In this document: one piece after another, positions 7,629 through 16,424 of the stretch | How the letters are laid out: every line of letters begins with the position of its first letter | Position numbering within the stretch: position 1 is the first letter of the stretch | Assembly (NCBI RefSeq): GCF_024609325.1 | Contig: NZ_JANHMQ010000002.1 | Coordinates: forward strand, 620,001 to 684,000 | Direction of reading: 5' to 3' | DNA: 64,000 nucleotides | From: Geothrix fuzhouensis | GTDB taxonomy: Bacteria > Acidobacteriota > Holophagae > Holophagales > Holophagaceae | Notes under the pieces: generated by a model | Seen by the model: only the letters and a program-made list of their open reading frames with translations | Databases searched by the model: none | Told to the model about the DNA's origin: nothing | Translations under genes and position numbers: made by a program

Positions 7629-9311
7629 TCAGTTGGACTCCAGTTCCGCCAAGGCGGCCTGGGCAGCCTCACTGTCGGGGTGGTGCAGCAAGCACTCGCG
7701 CAGGTAGCGGCGGGCCCCGTCCAGGTCCTCCAACTCCCGCCTGGCCTCGGCCAGGTGGAGCAGGGCTTCCTCGGATTGGCCGTCCACCTGGAGGGCCTGC
7801 CGCCAGTGGCTCTCGGCGCGATCCCAGTCACCGAGTTCAGCGCAGCCGTGACCTGCGTCCAGAAGGTATCTGAGGTTGCGAGAATCCATGCGCACCGCGC
7901 GTTCCAGGTCCAGGCGGGCGGGCACCTGTTCACTCAGGTTGGCTTGGGCGAGCCCTCGCAGGTGCCAGAAATCGGCCTGCCCGCGGCAGGCTTCACTCAG
8001 GCCGTTCAGGTAGGGCAGCAGCGCCTCCCAGGCGTCCATGCCGGCGAGGCAGTCGGCCTGGAGCAGCAGAAGGCTTGTGTCATCTGGCGCGTTTCGAAGC
8101 AGGGCGGCGACCTCCCCGTAGGCAGTCTCGTACTGCCCCAGGGCCACCTCGACCTGCAAGAGGATCGGCGGATGATGGTCACCCCGGCCTTCGGGCGGCA
8201 GCTTCGCCAGCAGCTCCTTGGCGGAGGTCGGGTCGTCTTCCCACCAGAAGGCGAATTCAGCCCGGCGGAGCTGCCACTCCTGGCGAAGGGCTTCCCCTTC
8301 GGGTCCGGCGGGCAGGGTTCGCCAGGCCCGCTCCAGACTTCCCAGGGCCTGTTCGGCCTCACCCCGTTCGAGGGCGATCTGGTACCGCTCCATCCAAAGC
8401 TGGAAGGCGTCAGGCAGGTGGCTGACCGCAGCCTCCGCCACCTGCCAGGCCCCGGCCAGATCCCCCAGCCGCCGCCGGGCCACGCTCTCCGTGAGCCAGA
8501 GCAAGGGCTGGTCGCGGCGATGGTCGCGGGGGAGTCCCGCCACCAGGGCCAGAGCCTCGGCCGGCCGGCCGTTCCGCAGCAGGTACATGCCGGCGGCGCC
8601 CCGATCCCAGGGCAGGCGGGGATCGCCGTGGTGGGAGGCCAGCACGGCCAGGGCCCGCTCGACCACGTCCTCTCGGCCGTGCTGGAGGCCGGCCAGCATC
8701 AGGTCCTCAAGCACCAAGGGGTCGTCCCAGGCCAGGGGCAGGGCGGCTTCGAAGTGGGCCCAGGCTTCGTGCAGCGCATCCTCGTGGCCGGAGCGCAGCA
8801 GGAGAATCCCCTGCAGGTGGTGCAGCCGTGCCATGCGCGGGGCCAGGCGAATCAGGCGATCCCCCCAGGCCAGCCGCCGGGCCGATGGCGTACCTGGGAT
8901 TCGGCGGAAGATCTGGGATATCACCAAGCGCTTCCAAAGAGGAAGGCGGGCAAGGTGGGCTTCCAGGGCGTCCAGCCAGGCCCGATCCCGGTAGCCCAGG
9001 GCCTGGTTCGCTACGCTCCGCAGAAGGCGGATCCGGTAGCCCAGCTCTCCCGTGGCGAGGGGGGCCTGGGCCAGGCGCTCCGCCACGGCAGAGGCGGGAT
9101 CGCCCGCGGCCCACAGCGCTTCCGCCTGGGCCAGCCGCGCCGGGTAGACCCACGTCTGGCGTAGTGCCCAGCCCACCCAGGCCCCCGCCACCACGGCAAC
9201 GGGGAGGATCCATCCGAAGGCGGGATCGCGTCGGAAGCCTTCCACTGACAGGAAGACCGCCAGGAGGATCAGCAGGGTGCCCAGGGCCGGACGCAGGGAG
9301 ACCTTCTTCAT
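7629..9311 (-). CDS. Membrane-anchored TPR protein
   Basis: 560 residues. Two hydrophobic helices lie near the N-terminus (LGTLLILLAVFLSVEG and GWILPVAVVAGAWVGWAL), followed by about 500 residues of helical TPR-like repeats, e.g. LLDAGHGCAELGDWDRAESH and GDPASAVAERLAQAPLA. No enzymatic motif is visible. It is probably an inner-membrane protein with a repeat domain that organises partners. The gene is followed tail-to-tail by the transglutaminase-TPR gene, which may reflect a related function. Confidence 0.7.
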   Translation of the reverse strand: MKKVSLRPALGTLLILLAVFLSVEGFRRDPAFGWILPVAVVAGAWVGWALRQTWVYPARLAQAEALWAAGDPASAVAERLAQAPLATGELGYRIRLLRSVANQALGYRDRAWLDALEAHLARLPLWKRLVISQIFRRIPGTPSARRLAWGDRLIRLAPRMARLHHLQGILLLRSGHEDALHEAWAHFEAALPLAWDDPLVLEDLMLAGLQHGREDVVERALAVLASHHGDPRLPWDRGAAGMYLLRNGRPAEALALVAGLPRDHRRDQPLLWLTESVARRRLGDLAGAWQVAEAAVSHLPDAFQLWMERYQIALERGEAEQALGSLERAWRTLPAGPEGEALRQEWQLRRAEFAFWWEDDPTSAKELLAKLPPEGRGDHHPPILLQVEVALGQYETAYGEVAALLRNAPDDTSLLLLQADCLAGMDAWEALLPYLNGLSEACRGQADFWHLRGLAQANLSEQVPARLDLERAVRMDSRNLRYLLDAGHGCAELGDWDRAESHWRQALQVDGQSEEALLHLAEARRELEDLDGARRYLRECLLHHPDSEAAQAALAELESN

Positions 9312-9368
9312 GGCTCCAGGGTACGCGACGAGCCAGGGTCGAAACCGGGATCCAGGGGACTAGGGCGA

Positions 9369-9572
9369 TCAGGCCTTGGTGACGTTGGCCGCCTGTGGGC
9401 CCTTGGGCCCTTGCACCACGTCGAAGGTGACGCGCTGCTTTTCTTCCAGGGTCCGGAACCCCTTGGCCTGGACGGCCGAGTAGTGGACGAAGATATCGGC
9501 CCCACCCTCATCGGGGGTGATGAACCCGAACCCCTTCTCGGCGTTGAACCACTTGACGCTGCCTTCGGACAT
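9369..9572 (-). CDS. Cold-shock domain protein (CspA family)
   Basis: 67-residue cold-shock protein with intact RNA-binding motifs: RNP1 KGFGFIT and RNP2 DIFVHYSA. Acts as a single-stranded nucleic acid chaperone in the cytosol. The start at 9572 gives the family [17 protein letters not shown] beginning; an in-frame ATG 30 nt upstream would add an atypical tail. About 200 bp of non-coding sequence lies upstream before the SugE gene, room for the long structured leader that csp genes often have. Confidence 0.95.
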   Translation of the reverse strand: MSEGSVKWFNAEKGFGFITPDEGGADIFVHYSAVQAKGFRTLEEKQRVTFDVVQGPKGPQAANVTKA

Positions 9573-9784
9573 GACTTTCTTCCCGGGGACCTGGCCCCTC
9601 ACGCCTGGAGGTTGATCGCGCGACCCGCACCAGGCATGGGGATCGCGGGGGCTTGCGCCCGCGCAGGGACGGGATCCCCGACGGGAGTCCGCCCCACTTT
9701 CACGGTTGTTGAGTTGGTAAAGATAGATGGTTGAGAGGGATTCTAGGGTCGGGGTTTGTGTCCAGCAAGACCCAAATCAGAGGC

Positions 9785-10108
9785 TCAGGTTCGTGTGGTC
9801 ACTTTCAGGCCGATGACCCCGATCAGGAGCAAGGCGAGGAAGCAGAGCCGTGCCGGGGTCGCTGGTTCCCGGAAGAGGAGCATCCCCAACACTGCGGCCC
9901 CGAAGGCGCCAATGCCCACCCAGACGGCGTAGGCGGTACCGATGGGCAGATCCCGGGCGGCCAGGCCCAGCAGGACCATGCTGCCCACGATGGCCAAACC
10001 TGTGAGGATCGAAGCCAAGGGTCGCGTGAACCCGTGCGTGTATTTCAGGCCAATGGCCCAGGCCGTCTCCAGAAAGCCGGCGATGAGGAGGAGGGTCCAG
10101 CTGCGCAT
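9785..10108 (-). CDS. sugE: SMR-family guanidinium exporter (Gdx/SugE type)
   Basis: 107 residues with four transmembrane helices and the essential glutamate in [17 protein letters not shown] (E14). The segments [16 protein letters not shown] and [10 protein letters not shown] match the Gdx/SugE branch rather than the drug-exporting EmrE branch. Gdx works as a dual-topology dimer exporting guanidinium in exchange for protons. The leader contains a rho-independent-like hairpin (10128-10147) ending 19 nt before the ATG. No certain guanidine riboswitch motif was recognised. Confidence 0.9.
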   Translation of the reverse strand: MRSWTLLLIAGFLETAWAIGLKYTHGFTRPLASILTGLAIVGSMVLLGLAARDLPIGTAYAVWVGIGAFGAAVLGMLLFREPATPARLCFLALLLIGVIGLKVTTRT

Positions 10109-10127
10109 GGGGGTCCCGGAACAAAGA

Positions 10128-10147
10128 AGGCGGCCAGGAGGCCGCCT
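10128..10147 (-). terminator. Rho-independent-like hairpin in the sugE leader
   Basis: An 8-bp stem (AGGCGGCC / GGCCGCCT) with a 4-nt loop, followed on the minus strand by TCTTTGTT. It may terminate transcripts of the acyl-CoA dehydrogenase gene upstream or act as an attenuator in front of sugE, whose ATG is 19 nt further on. Confidence 0.6.
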
Positions 10148-10173
10148 GCTGAGAATAGAGCGTTCTCTTCCGA

Positions 10174-10221
10174 TCAAATACCCTGCTGAATTTCCTTCGC
10201 GATCACCAGCCGCTGGATGTC
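10174..10221 (-). pseudogene. Displaced 3' tail of an acyl-CoA dehydrogenase gene
   Basis: On the minus strand this encodes [15 protein letters not shown]-stop, repeating the last residues of the intact acyl-CoA dehydrogenase whose stop is at 10308. The shared 13 codons differ by three synonymous changes (Arg, Val and Lys codons). No other part of a dehydrogenase is visible between 10222 and 10307. It lies just downstream of the intact gene, the same arrangement as the carrier tail at 850-954. Confidence 0.6.
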
Positions 10222-10234
10222 CCGACCGCTGGAT

Positions 10235-10267
10235 GACTTCGCGGCCTCCGGGGGAGGCTGCGAAGTC
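10235..10267. repeat. Strong hairpin between acyl-CoA dehydrogenase and its displaced tail
   Basis: A 15-bp stem with one G-T pair (GACTTCGCGGCCTCC on the left arm) and a 3-nt loop. It has no T-tract on either side, so it is not a classical intrinsic terminator. Confidence 0.6.
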
Positions 10268-10307
10268 AGGATCCGGCGAGGAGGGAATCAGGCCGGAGTG
10301 GGTCCGA

Positions 10308-11453
10308 CTAGTTCCCCTGCTGAATTTCTTTCGCGATGACCAGACGCTGGATCTGATTCGTTCCTTCGTAAATCTGGAGCAGCTTGGCGTCGCGCATGCA
10401 CTTCTCGACGAGGTAGTCGCGGCTGTAGCCGTTGCCGCCGAGGATCTGCACGGCGTCGGTGCTGACTTCCATGGCGGTGTCGGTGGCGAAGGTTTTGGCG
10501 ATGGCGCTCTGCTTGGAGTTCTTGATGCCGTTGTCGGTCATCCAGGCAGCCTGCCAGGTCAGCAACCGGCTGGCCTCGATCTTCTTCGCCATGTCCGCCA
10601 GCATGAAGCTGATGGCTTGGTTGGCGAAGATGGGCTGGCCGAACTGGATGCGGGTCTTGGCGTAGTCCAGGGCGATCTCGTAGGCGGCGCGGGCCACGCC
10701 TACGCCTCCAGCGGCCACGGCGGCGCGCGTCTGGTCCAGGGTCTTCATGGCGATGACGAAGCCCATGCCTTCCTTGCCCAGGATGTTCTCCACGGGTACT
10801 TCGGCATCGTTGAAGTAGAGCTCCACCTGGTTGGATGCACGCTGGCCCATCTTGTCCATGGCCTTGCCCACCACCAGGCCCGGCGTGTCGCGGGGCACCA
10901 CGATGCAGCTGGTGCCACGGGCCCCCTTGCTGGGATCGGTGCTGCAAAAGAGCGCGTACCAGTCGGCGTAGCCGCCGTTGGTGCAGTAGCACTTGGTGCC
11001 GTTGATGATGTACTTGTCACCCTTCTTCTCGGCCCGGCAGCTCATGCCACCGGCGTCGGAGCCGGCGTTGGGCTCGGACAGGGAGAAGGCCGCGAACTTG
11101 GGTTCCTCCGCGAGCATGCCCAGCCACTTTTTCTTCTGCTCGGGGCTGCCCGCGATGAGCATGGGTGTCATGGCCAGGCCGTTGGCCATGATGGAGGTGT
11201 AGAGGCCGGCGCAGCCCCAGGCCAGCTCTTCGCAGACGATGGCCTCCTCGACCTGCTTGGCGCCGGGGCCGCCGCAATCCTCGGGCACCAGGGCCTGAAG
11301 GTAGCCCTGATCCCAGGCCGCCTTGTAGACGTCCACGGCCCACTCGCCGGTCTCATCGTACTTGCGCGCCACGGGCCGCATGATTTTTTCAGCGAACGTA
11401 TGGGCGCGATCTTTTTCGGCCTGCTGTTCGGGGGAAAGTGAGAAACCGAGCAT
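10308..11453 (-). CDS. Acyl-CoA dehydrogenase
   Basis: 381 residues, standard length for short/branched-chain acyl-CoA dehydrogenases. Visible features include the FAD-binding core ([11 protein letters not shown] region, [11 protein letters not shown]) and the C-terminal motif [12 protein letters not shown] with catalytic base E363. These flavoenzymes introduce the alpha-beta double bond and pass electrons to ETF. The ATG at 11453 follows an AGAGGT site; the reading frame open upstream is non-coding. The encoded protein probably works with the enoyl-CoA hydratase and carboxylase genes of the window, but it is in its own unit here. Confidence 0.95.
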   Translation of the reverse strand: MLGFSLSPEQQAEKDRAHTFAEKIMRPVARKYDETGEWAVDVYKAAWDQGYLQALVPEDCGGPGAKQVEEAIVCEELAWGCAGLYTSIMANGLAMTPMLIAGSPEQKKKWLGMLAEEPKFAAFSLSEPNAGSDAGGMSCRAEKKGDKYIINGTKCYCTNGGYADWYALFCSTDPSKGARGTSCIVVPRDTPGLVVGKAMDKMGQRASNQVELYFNDAEVPVENILGKEGMGFVIAMKTLDQTRAAVAAGGVGVARAAYEIALDYAKTRIQFGQPIFANQAISFMLADMAKKIEASRLLTWQAAWMTDNGIKNSKQSAIAKTFATDTAMEVSTDAVQILGGNGYSRDYLVEKCMRDAKLLQIYEGTNQIQRLVIAKEIQQGN

Positions 11454-11547
11454 GAATACCTCTATGAAAAATGGAGGGGAGGTGACGTGGCTGGAAGATT
11501 CCGGAAGCATCAGTCTATCTGCCCACCCGTTTCCGCCCAAGGCCTGA

Positions 11548-11815
11548 GAGTGTGATTTAGAATTCCCGCGAGCCGCGACGGCGGCCAGCCGCGTGATCCA
11601 GCAAGGAAGCGTGCGCAGGGCGATGCGGGACATCGTCCAAGCGCGATGACACAACTGGGCGCGCGGCTGGCAGCCGTCCCTCCGGGCTGGGGCGGCGGGC
11701 GTCGCCTGGCGTCGTCCAGGGCCCTAAACATGGAACCACCATGCCTGCGGGCCCTGTCCTAGCCATGCTCGCCCGGCGCTCCCAGCGCGGCCCGTGCGAA
11801 TTCTAAAACACACTC
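11548..11815. mobile_element. MITE-like 268-bp element with terminal inverted repeats
   Basis: The ends form 30-bp inverted repeats matching at 26 positions, beginning GAGTGTGATTTAGAATTC on the left and GAGTGTGTTTTAGAATTC (read inward) on the right. A direct TGA flanks each end (11545-11547 and 11816-11818), fitting a 3-bp TNA target duplication as made by IS1031-like IS5-family transposases. Nested inside are another 17-bp inverted pair (11577-11593 with 11660-11676, one mismatch) and an 8-bp pair (11717-11724 with 11749-11756). No coding sequence is evident. It fills most of the 436-bp gap between the divergent dehydrogenase and aminotransferase genes. Confidence 0.65.
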
Positions 11816-11889
11816 TGAGGCCCTGACGCGAAGTAGGATGACGACGGTCACATCGTGAGCTCGGGTTAAACTCAAGGGTTGGAGTACCC

Positions 11890-13245
11890 ATGACCATCCG
11901 ATTGACCGATCTTGGCAAGGCCGTGCTCGAGGCCGAATACGCTGTGCGGGGCCCCATCGTGGCCCGGGCCGCGGACCTGGAGAAGCAGGGCCGCGAGATC
12001 ATCTACTGCAACATCGGCAACCCCCAATCCCTGGGTCAGCGGCCCCTCACCTGGAACCGGCAGATCCTGGCCCTTTGCGAGTATCCGGCCCTCATGGAGC
12101 TGGCTCCCGGGGCCTTCCCGCCGGACGTGATCGAAGCCGCGCGGGCGATCCTCGCTGGCACGAAGTACGGGTTGGGCGCCTACAGCGAAAGCCGGGGCGT
12201 GCGATTCATCCGCGAGGCCGTGGCCGAGTTCATCCTGGAGCGCGATCACATCGGGGTGGATCCCGACGCCATCTTCCTCACGGACGGCGCCAGCAAGGGC
12301 GTGCAGACCGCCCTGCGCCTGCTGATCAGCGGGCCCACGGACGGCATCATGATCCCCATCCCGCAGTACCCGCTGTATTCCGCCACCATCACGCTCTACG
12401 AAGGACGCATGGTGCCCTACTACCTGGACGAGGCCAACGGCTGGAAGCTGAGCCGTCCCATGCTGGAGGCCTCCCTGGCCCAAGCCAAGGCCGAGGGCAC
12501 CCATGTGAAGGCCATCTGTGTCATCAACCCCGGCAACCCCACGGGCGCGGTACTGGACGAAGCCAACATCGAAATGATCATTGCCTTCGCCAGGGACCAC
12601 GGGCTCACGATCCTGGCGGACGAGGTCTACCAGGAGAACATCTACCTGCCAGGTGACGAGTTCGTGTCCTTCGCCAAGGTGCTGCACCAGTCGGATGCGA
12701 AGGAGGTCTCCCTTTTCAGCTTCCATTCCTGCTCCAAGGGCTTCCTGGGCGAGTGCGGCGTGCGGGGCGGCTACTTTGAGTTCCGGAACGTGCCTCAGGA
12801 TGTGGCCGCGCAGATCCTGAAGCTCCAAAGCGTGAGCTTGTGCGCGAACCTCGCGGGCCAGGCGGCGACTTATGCCATGGTTCGTCCACCAAAGCCCGGG
12901 TCTCCCTCCCATTCCCGGTACCTCCAGGAGAAGGGGGCCATCCTCGATGCGCTGAAGCAGCGGGCCATCCTGCTGGCCGAGGGGCTGAACCGCATCGAAG
13001 GCATCTCTTGTAATGTGATCGCCGGAGCCATGTACGCCTTTCCCCGGATCACCCTGCCGAAGGGGCGCACCGATTCCGACTATGCCATGGCCCTGCTGGA
13101 ACAGACCGGCATCTGCGTGGTACCGGGTTCCGGCTTCGGCCAGGCCGAAGGCACCGCCCACTTCCGCACCACCATCCTGCCGCCCACGGAGAAGATCCAG
13201 AAAGTGGTGGATGCCCTGGGCGAGTTCCACCGCAACTACCGCTAG
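11890..13245 (+). CDS. Alanine aminotransferase-like PLP enzyme
   Basis: 451-residue fold-type I aminotransferase closest in character to the eukaryotic-type alanine aminotransferases (GPT): NIGNPQSLGQRPLTWNRQIL, then VINPGNPTG, LADEVYQENIY (D244, Y247) and the PLP lysine K283 in SCSKGFLGECG. The expected reaction is L-alanine plus 2-oxoglutarate to pyruvate plus glutamate. A TTGGAG site precedes the ATG. The SDR gene follows 17 bp downstream and is probably cotranscribed. Confidence 0.92.
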   Translation: MTIRLTDLGKAVLEAEYAVRGPIVARAADLEKQGREIIYCNIGNPQSLGQRPLTWNRQILALCEYPALMELAPGAFPPDVIEAARAILAGTKYGLGAYSESRGVRFIREAVAEFILERDHIGVDPDAIFLTDGASKGVQTALRLLISGPTDGIMIPIPQYPLYSATITLYEGRMVPYYLDEANGWKLSRPMLEASLAQAKAEGTHVKAICVINPGNPTGAVLDEANIEMIIAFARDHGLTILADEVYQENIYLPGDEFVSFAKVLHQSDAKEVSLFSFHSCSKGFLGECGVRGGYFEFRNVPQDVAAQILKLQSVSLCANLAGQAATYAMVRPPKPGSPSHSRYLQEKGAILDALKQRAILLAEGLNRIEGISCNVIAGAMYAFPRITLPKGRTDSDYAMALLEQTGICVVPGSGFGQAEGTAHFRTTILPPTEKIQKVVDALGEFHRNYR

Positions 13246-13262
13246 ATCCTCCAGGAGTCGCC

Positions 13263-14030
13263 ATGCGTCCCGAGCATCCCATCGTTCTCATCACCGGTGC
13301 GTCCAGCGGCTTTGGTGAAGCCATGGCGCGGCTGCTGGCCTCCCAGGGCTGCCACTTGGCCTTGGGCGCCCGCCGCGTGGAGCGCGTGCAGGCCCTGGCC
13401 GACGAGCTCGGGAAGGCTCACGGCGTGAAGGTCTTCGCCGGGGCCGTGGATACACGCCACACCGCCAGCGTGGATACCTTCGTGACGGAAGCCGCTGCGG
13501 CCCTCGGCGGGCTGCATGTGCTGGTGGCCAACGCGGGTCTGGCCAGCGGCACCTTCAAGATGTGGGAGACGCCGGACGAGGATCTGGAAGCCATGATGCG
13601 CACCAATGTCGAGGGCGTCGTGAAGACGGTCCGCGCGGGCCTGCCTCACCTCCGCAAGGCCGGCTGGGGCCACGTCTTCTTCATCGGCTCCACCGCCGGC
13701 CACCAGCCTTATGAGGGCGGCAGTGTCTACTGCGCCTCGAAGTTCGGCGTGAAGGCCATGGCCCAGAGCCTGCGCCTGGAACTGAACGGCGAGCAGATCC
13801 GCGTGACTTCCGTGGATCCCGGCATGGCCGAGACCGAATTTTCGAACGTGCGCTTGAAGGATGAGGACAAGGCCAAGGCCGTCTACCAGGGCGTGAAACC
13901 CCTCACCGCCTTCGACGTGGCCGAGTGCGTGCGCTGGTGCCTCATGCTGCCCGACCACGTGAACATCGACGAGATTCTCGTGAAGTGCGTGGACCAGGCC
14001 AGCGTCCATAAGCTGCATCGGCGGGCATGA
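13263..14030 (+). CDS. Short-chain dehydrogenase/reductase (YdfG-like)
   Basis: 255-residue classical SDR with Rossmann motif TGASSGFG (11-18), structural NAG (90-92) and catalytic S143, Y156, K160 (YCASK). The cofactor site with ALGARRVER suggests NADP(H). It resembles YdfG-type 3-hydroxy acid/serine dehydrogenases. Pairing with an alanine-type aminotransferase would fit amino-acid or hydroxy-acid metabolism, but this is inference. AGGAG lies 8 nt before the ATG. Its stop abuts the stop of the convergent MFS gene. Confidence 0.9.
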   Translation: MRPEHPIVLITGASSGFGEAMARLLASQGCHLALGARRVERVQALADELGKAHGVKVFAGAVDTRHTASVDTFVTEAAAALGGLHVLVANAGLASGTFKMWETPDEDLEAMMRTNVEGVVKTVRAGLPHLRKAGWGHVFFIGSTAGHQPYEGGSVYCASKFGVKAMAQSLRLELNGEQIRVTSVDPGMAETEFSNVRLKDEDKAKAVYQGVKPLTAFDVAECVRWCLMLPDHVNIDEILVKCVDQASVHKLHRRA

Positions 14031-15176
14031 TCAGTCCCGGCTGAGCCTCAGCGCCAGCGGCAACGACGCGAGAATGGCCAGGGCACCCAGGGCCCAGCCG
14101 GCGCGGTAGCCGTAGGTGCCGATGACCCAGCCGAGGCTGAAGCTGCCGAGGCCGATGCCCGAATCAAAGGCGAAAAGCAGGGCGCCGAAGGCCGAGCCCC
14201 GCCGCTTGGGATCCGCGGACTCCAGCAGCTTCGCGTTGATGAGCGTGTGCATCATGCTGTAGCCCGCGCCGTAGAGCAGGGCCGAAATCACGTGGCGGAG
14301 CGTGCCGCCGGGCAGCGCCGCCAGCAGGGCCATCCCCGCGAAGGCACCCACGAGCATGGCCGGCAGCAGGCGGATGGGACGCTTCCCGAAACCCCGTCGA
14401 AGCATGGCGATGCGCATGAGCACCATGCCCACCGCCATGGAGGACAGGAAGGCCGAGGGCACGGGCATTCCCAGGGCCAGGGCCTCCTGGGCCGTATAGC
14501 TCCCCAGGGCGCCGTAGCCCAGCGCCACGCAAAAGAGGACAAGGCAAGGCACCAGTACGATGGCATCAGGCCACTTGAACCCTTCCGCGCGACCGTGGGG
14601 ATGATCCTTCGGCAGGGTGGTTCCCAGCACGCCCAGGAGGACGAAGAGGATCGCCAGGTAATAGCCGATGGGTGCGAAACCCCAGTGCTGGTGGATCCAC
14701 AGCCCCAGCAGCGGCCCCACGATGACGCCACCGGGGCTGGCCAGGCCGTAGAGGCTGAGGCCGTCGGCATGGCGGCCATCCGGCAGCACATGGGCCAGCG
14801 AGGCCATGGTGGCGGTGAGCAGTCCCGACCACACGATGCCATGGGGGAGGGCCAGGACGTAGAAGCCCCAGCGCACGGGCAGCACGGCGTAGGCGCCGAG
14901 GAAAAGCGCGTAGAGCAGGGCTGAGGTGATCACCAGCCGCCGATGGCCCAGCCGATCACCCAGGGCACCCGTGAACAGGGCGCCCAGGGCGCTGCCCGCC
15001 GTGAAGAGGCTCATGAACCGGCCGCTTTCCGCCAGCGAAGCCCCGAGGGCGCGCAGGCGGAGCGGTACCGTGGGAAAGAGCTGGAAGGCCGCAAAAAAGG
15101 TCAGGAAGGTGATGGCCCAGACCAGGGCGAACTGCCGCGTCATCAAGCGCGGCTGCGGGCTCGAAAGATCCTTCAT
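14031..15176 (-). CDS. MFS transporter (second of a coupled paralogous pair)
   Basis: 381 residues, twelve predicted transmembrane helices. The N-terminal half contains FQLFPTVPLRLRALGASLAE and the MFS loop 2-3 motif GALGDRLGHRR. It is clearly homologous to the adjacent upstream transporter: the corresponding segment there is YQLFPVVPLRLRELGADLAE. Its ATG overlaps the stop of that gene (ATGA), so the two are translationally coupled. The substrate is unknown; the family is the large drug/metabolite MFS group. Confidence 0.85.
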   Translation of the reverse strand: MKDLSSPQPRLMTRQFALVWAITFLTFFAAFQLFPTVPLRLRALGASLAESGRFMSLFTAGSALGALFTGALGDRLGHRRLVITSALLYALFLGAYAVLPVRWGFYVLALPHGIVWSGLLTATMASLAHVLPDGRHADGLSLYGLASPGGVIVGPLLGLWIHQHWGFAPIGYYLAILFVLLGVLGTTLPKDHPHGRAEGFKWPDAIVLVPCLVLFCVALGYGALGSYTAQEALALGMPVPSAFLSSMAVGMVLMRIAMLRRGFGKRPIRLLPAMLVGAFAGMALLAALPGGTLRHVISALLYGAGYSMMHTLINAKLLESADPKRRGSAFGALLFAFDSGIGLGSFSLGWVIGTYGYRAGWALGALAILASLPLALRLSRD

Positions 15177-16369
15177 CCCTCTACGATGACAGAGGGCGCC
15201 GACGCGGATGTAACGCCCGGTCTGTGGACGACCCGCTGGGCCATGGGGATGCACAGCGTCATCAGGCCCGCCCCGATGGCCCAGCCCCAGCGGAAGCCAC
15301 CGCGTTGCATGACCCAGCCGAGGCCCAGGGATCCCAGCGCGGTGGCTGCATCAAAAGCAAAGAAGAAGGCCCCGGTGGCCGCGCCCCGACGCTGGGGTGG
15401 GGTGGTCTCCATGAGGTGCGTGAGCATCAGGGTGTGCACCATGCCGTAGCCCGCGCCGTAGACGAGGCCCGAGGTCAGGTGCCGGGCCAATCCGCCCGGC
15501 AGGAAGGCCAACATGGCGTAACCCACCGCGGTCAGGGCGGCCATGCCCGGCATGAGCGCCACCGGCCGCCGGCCCATGCCCGTCAGCGCCAACACGCCGC
15601 GCATGGCCATCATGCCCAGGGCGAAGCAGGTGAGGAACGCCGCCGGCCAGGCCATGCCCAGGGCCTTGGCCTCCTGGGCGCTGTAGGGCGTCATGGGGCC
15701 AAAGCTTAGGCCCACCAGCCCCATCACCGCCACGGCTCCCCACACGGAGCGGTCCGGCCACTGGAAGACTGGGCCTTCGATTTCGCGGGTCGCCTCGCGC
15801 GGCAGGGCCCCGATGAGGGCATACAGCAGCGCGAAGACCCCGGCCAGCAGCACCAGCATCCAGGTGAAGCCCAGGTGGGGCATGAGCCAGAGGCCCACCA
15901 GGGGCCCCACCGCCACGCCGCCGGGGCCGGTCAGGCCGAAAATCGACAGGCCCTGGGCCCGATGCGCCAGGGGCAGGATGCCGCCCACTTTGGCGACAGA
16001 GGCCGTGCGCAGGGCCGACCACAGCAGGCCGTGCAGCGGCGCCAGCAGGTAGAACACCCAGCGCACCTTCAGCAAGGCATAAATCACGAGGATCCCCACC
16101 ACCGCCAGGGAGGCCACCCGCAGCACGCGGCGCGGCCCCAGGCGGTCGCCCAGGGGGCCTGTGAACAGCGCGCCGAAGCCCGAGCCCAGCATGAAGGCCG
16201 TCTGGAAGCGTCCGCTCTCCGCCAGGTCCGCGCCCAGCTCCCGCAAACGCAGAGGCACCACCGGAAAGAGTTGGTAGCCGGCGGCGAACACCAGAAAGTA
16301 GAAAACGCAGACCACGAAGAAGGGCACCGTCAGGAACCCGGGCCGCCTCGAATCATCTGCGTCCAGCAT
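15173..16369 (-). CDS. MFS transporter (first of a coupled paralogous pair)
   Basis: 398 residues with twelve predicted helices. Helix 1 is PFFVVCVFYFLVFAAGYQLF and loop 2-3 reads TGPLGDRLGPRR. The start at 16369 removes an N-terminal stretch that is not MFS-like. It is a tandem duplicate of the downstream MFS gene, with similar helix layout throughout, and overlaps it by 4 nt. Two coupled half-similar carriers could act as separate transporters or as a complex. It is divergent from the carboxyltransferase gene, 55 bp apart. Confidence 0.85.
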   Translation of the reverse strand: MLDADDSRRPGFLTVPFFVVCVFYFLVFAAGYQLFPVVPLRLRELGADLAESGRFQTAFMLGSGFGALFTGPLGDRLGPRRVLRVASLAVVGILVIYALLKVRWVFYLLAPLHGLLWSALRTASVAKVGGILPLAHRAQGLSIFGLTGPGGVAVGPLVGLWLMPHLGFTWMLVLLAGVFALLYALIGALPREATREIEGPVFQWPDRSVWGAVAVMGLVGLSFGPMTPYSAQEAKALGMAWPAAFLTCFALGMMAMRGVLALTGMGRRPVALMPGMAALTAVGYAMLAFLPGGLARHLTSGLVYGAGYGMVHTLMLTHLMETTPPQRRGAATGAFFFAFDAATALGSLGLGWVMQRGGFRWGWAIGAGLMTLCIPMAQRVVHRPGVTSASAPSVIVEG

Positions 16370-16424
16370 CCCTCCAGGGTCGCATGCCAGGCCGCTATGC
16401 TGAAGGATCCATCCCGAGGTTCCC

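Noticed and set aside
10109-10310. Known guanidine riboswitch ahead of sugE
   Set aside because: Neither the ykkC core nor paired ACGR-loop hairpins could be found by eye.
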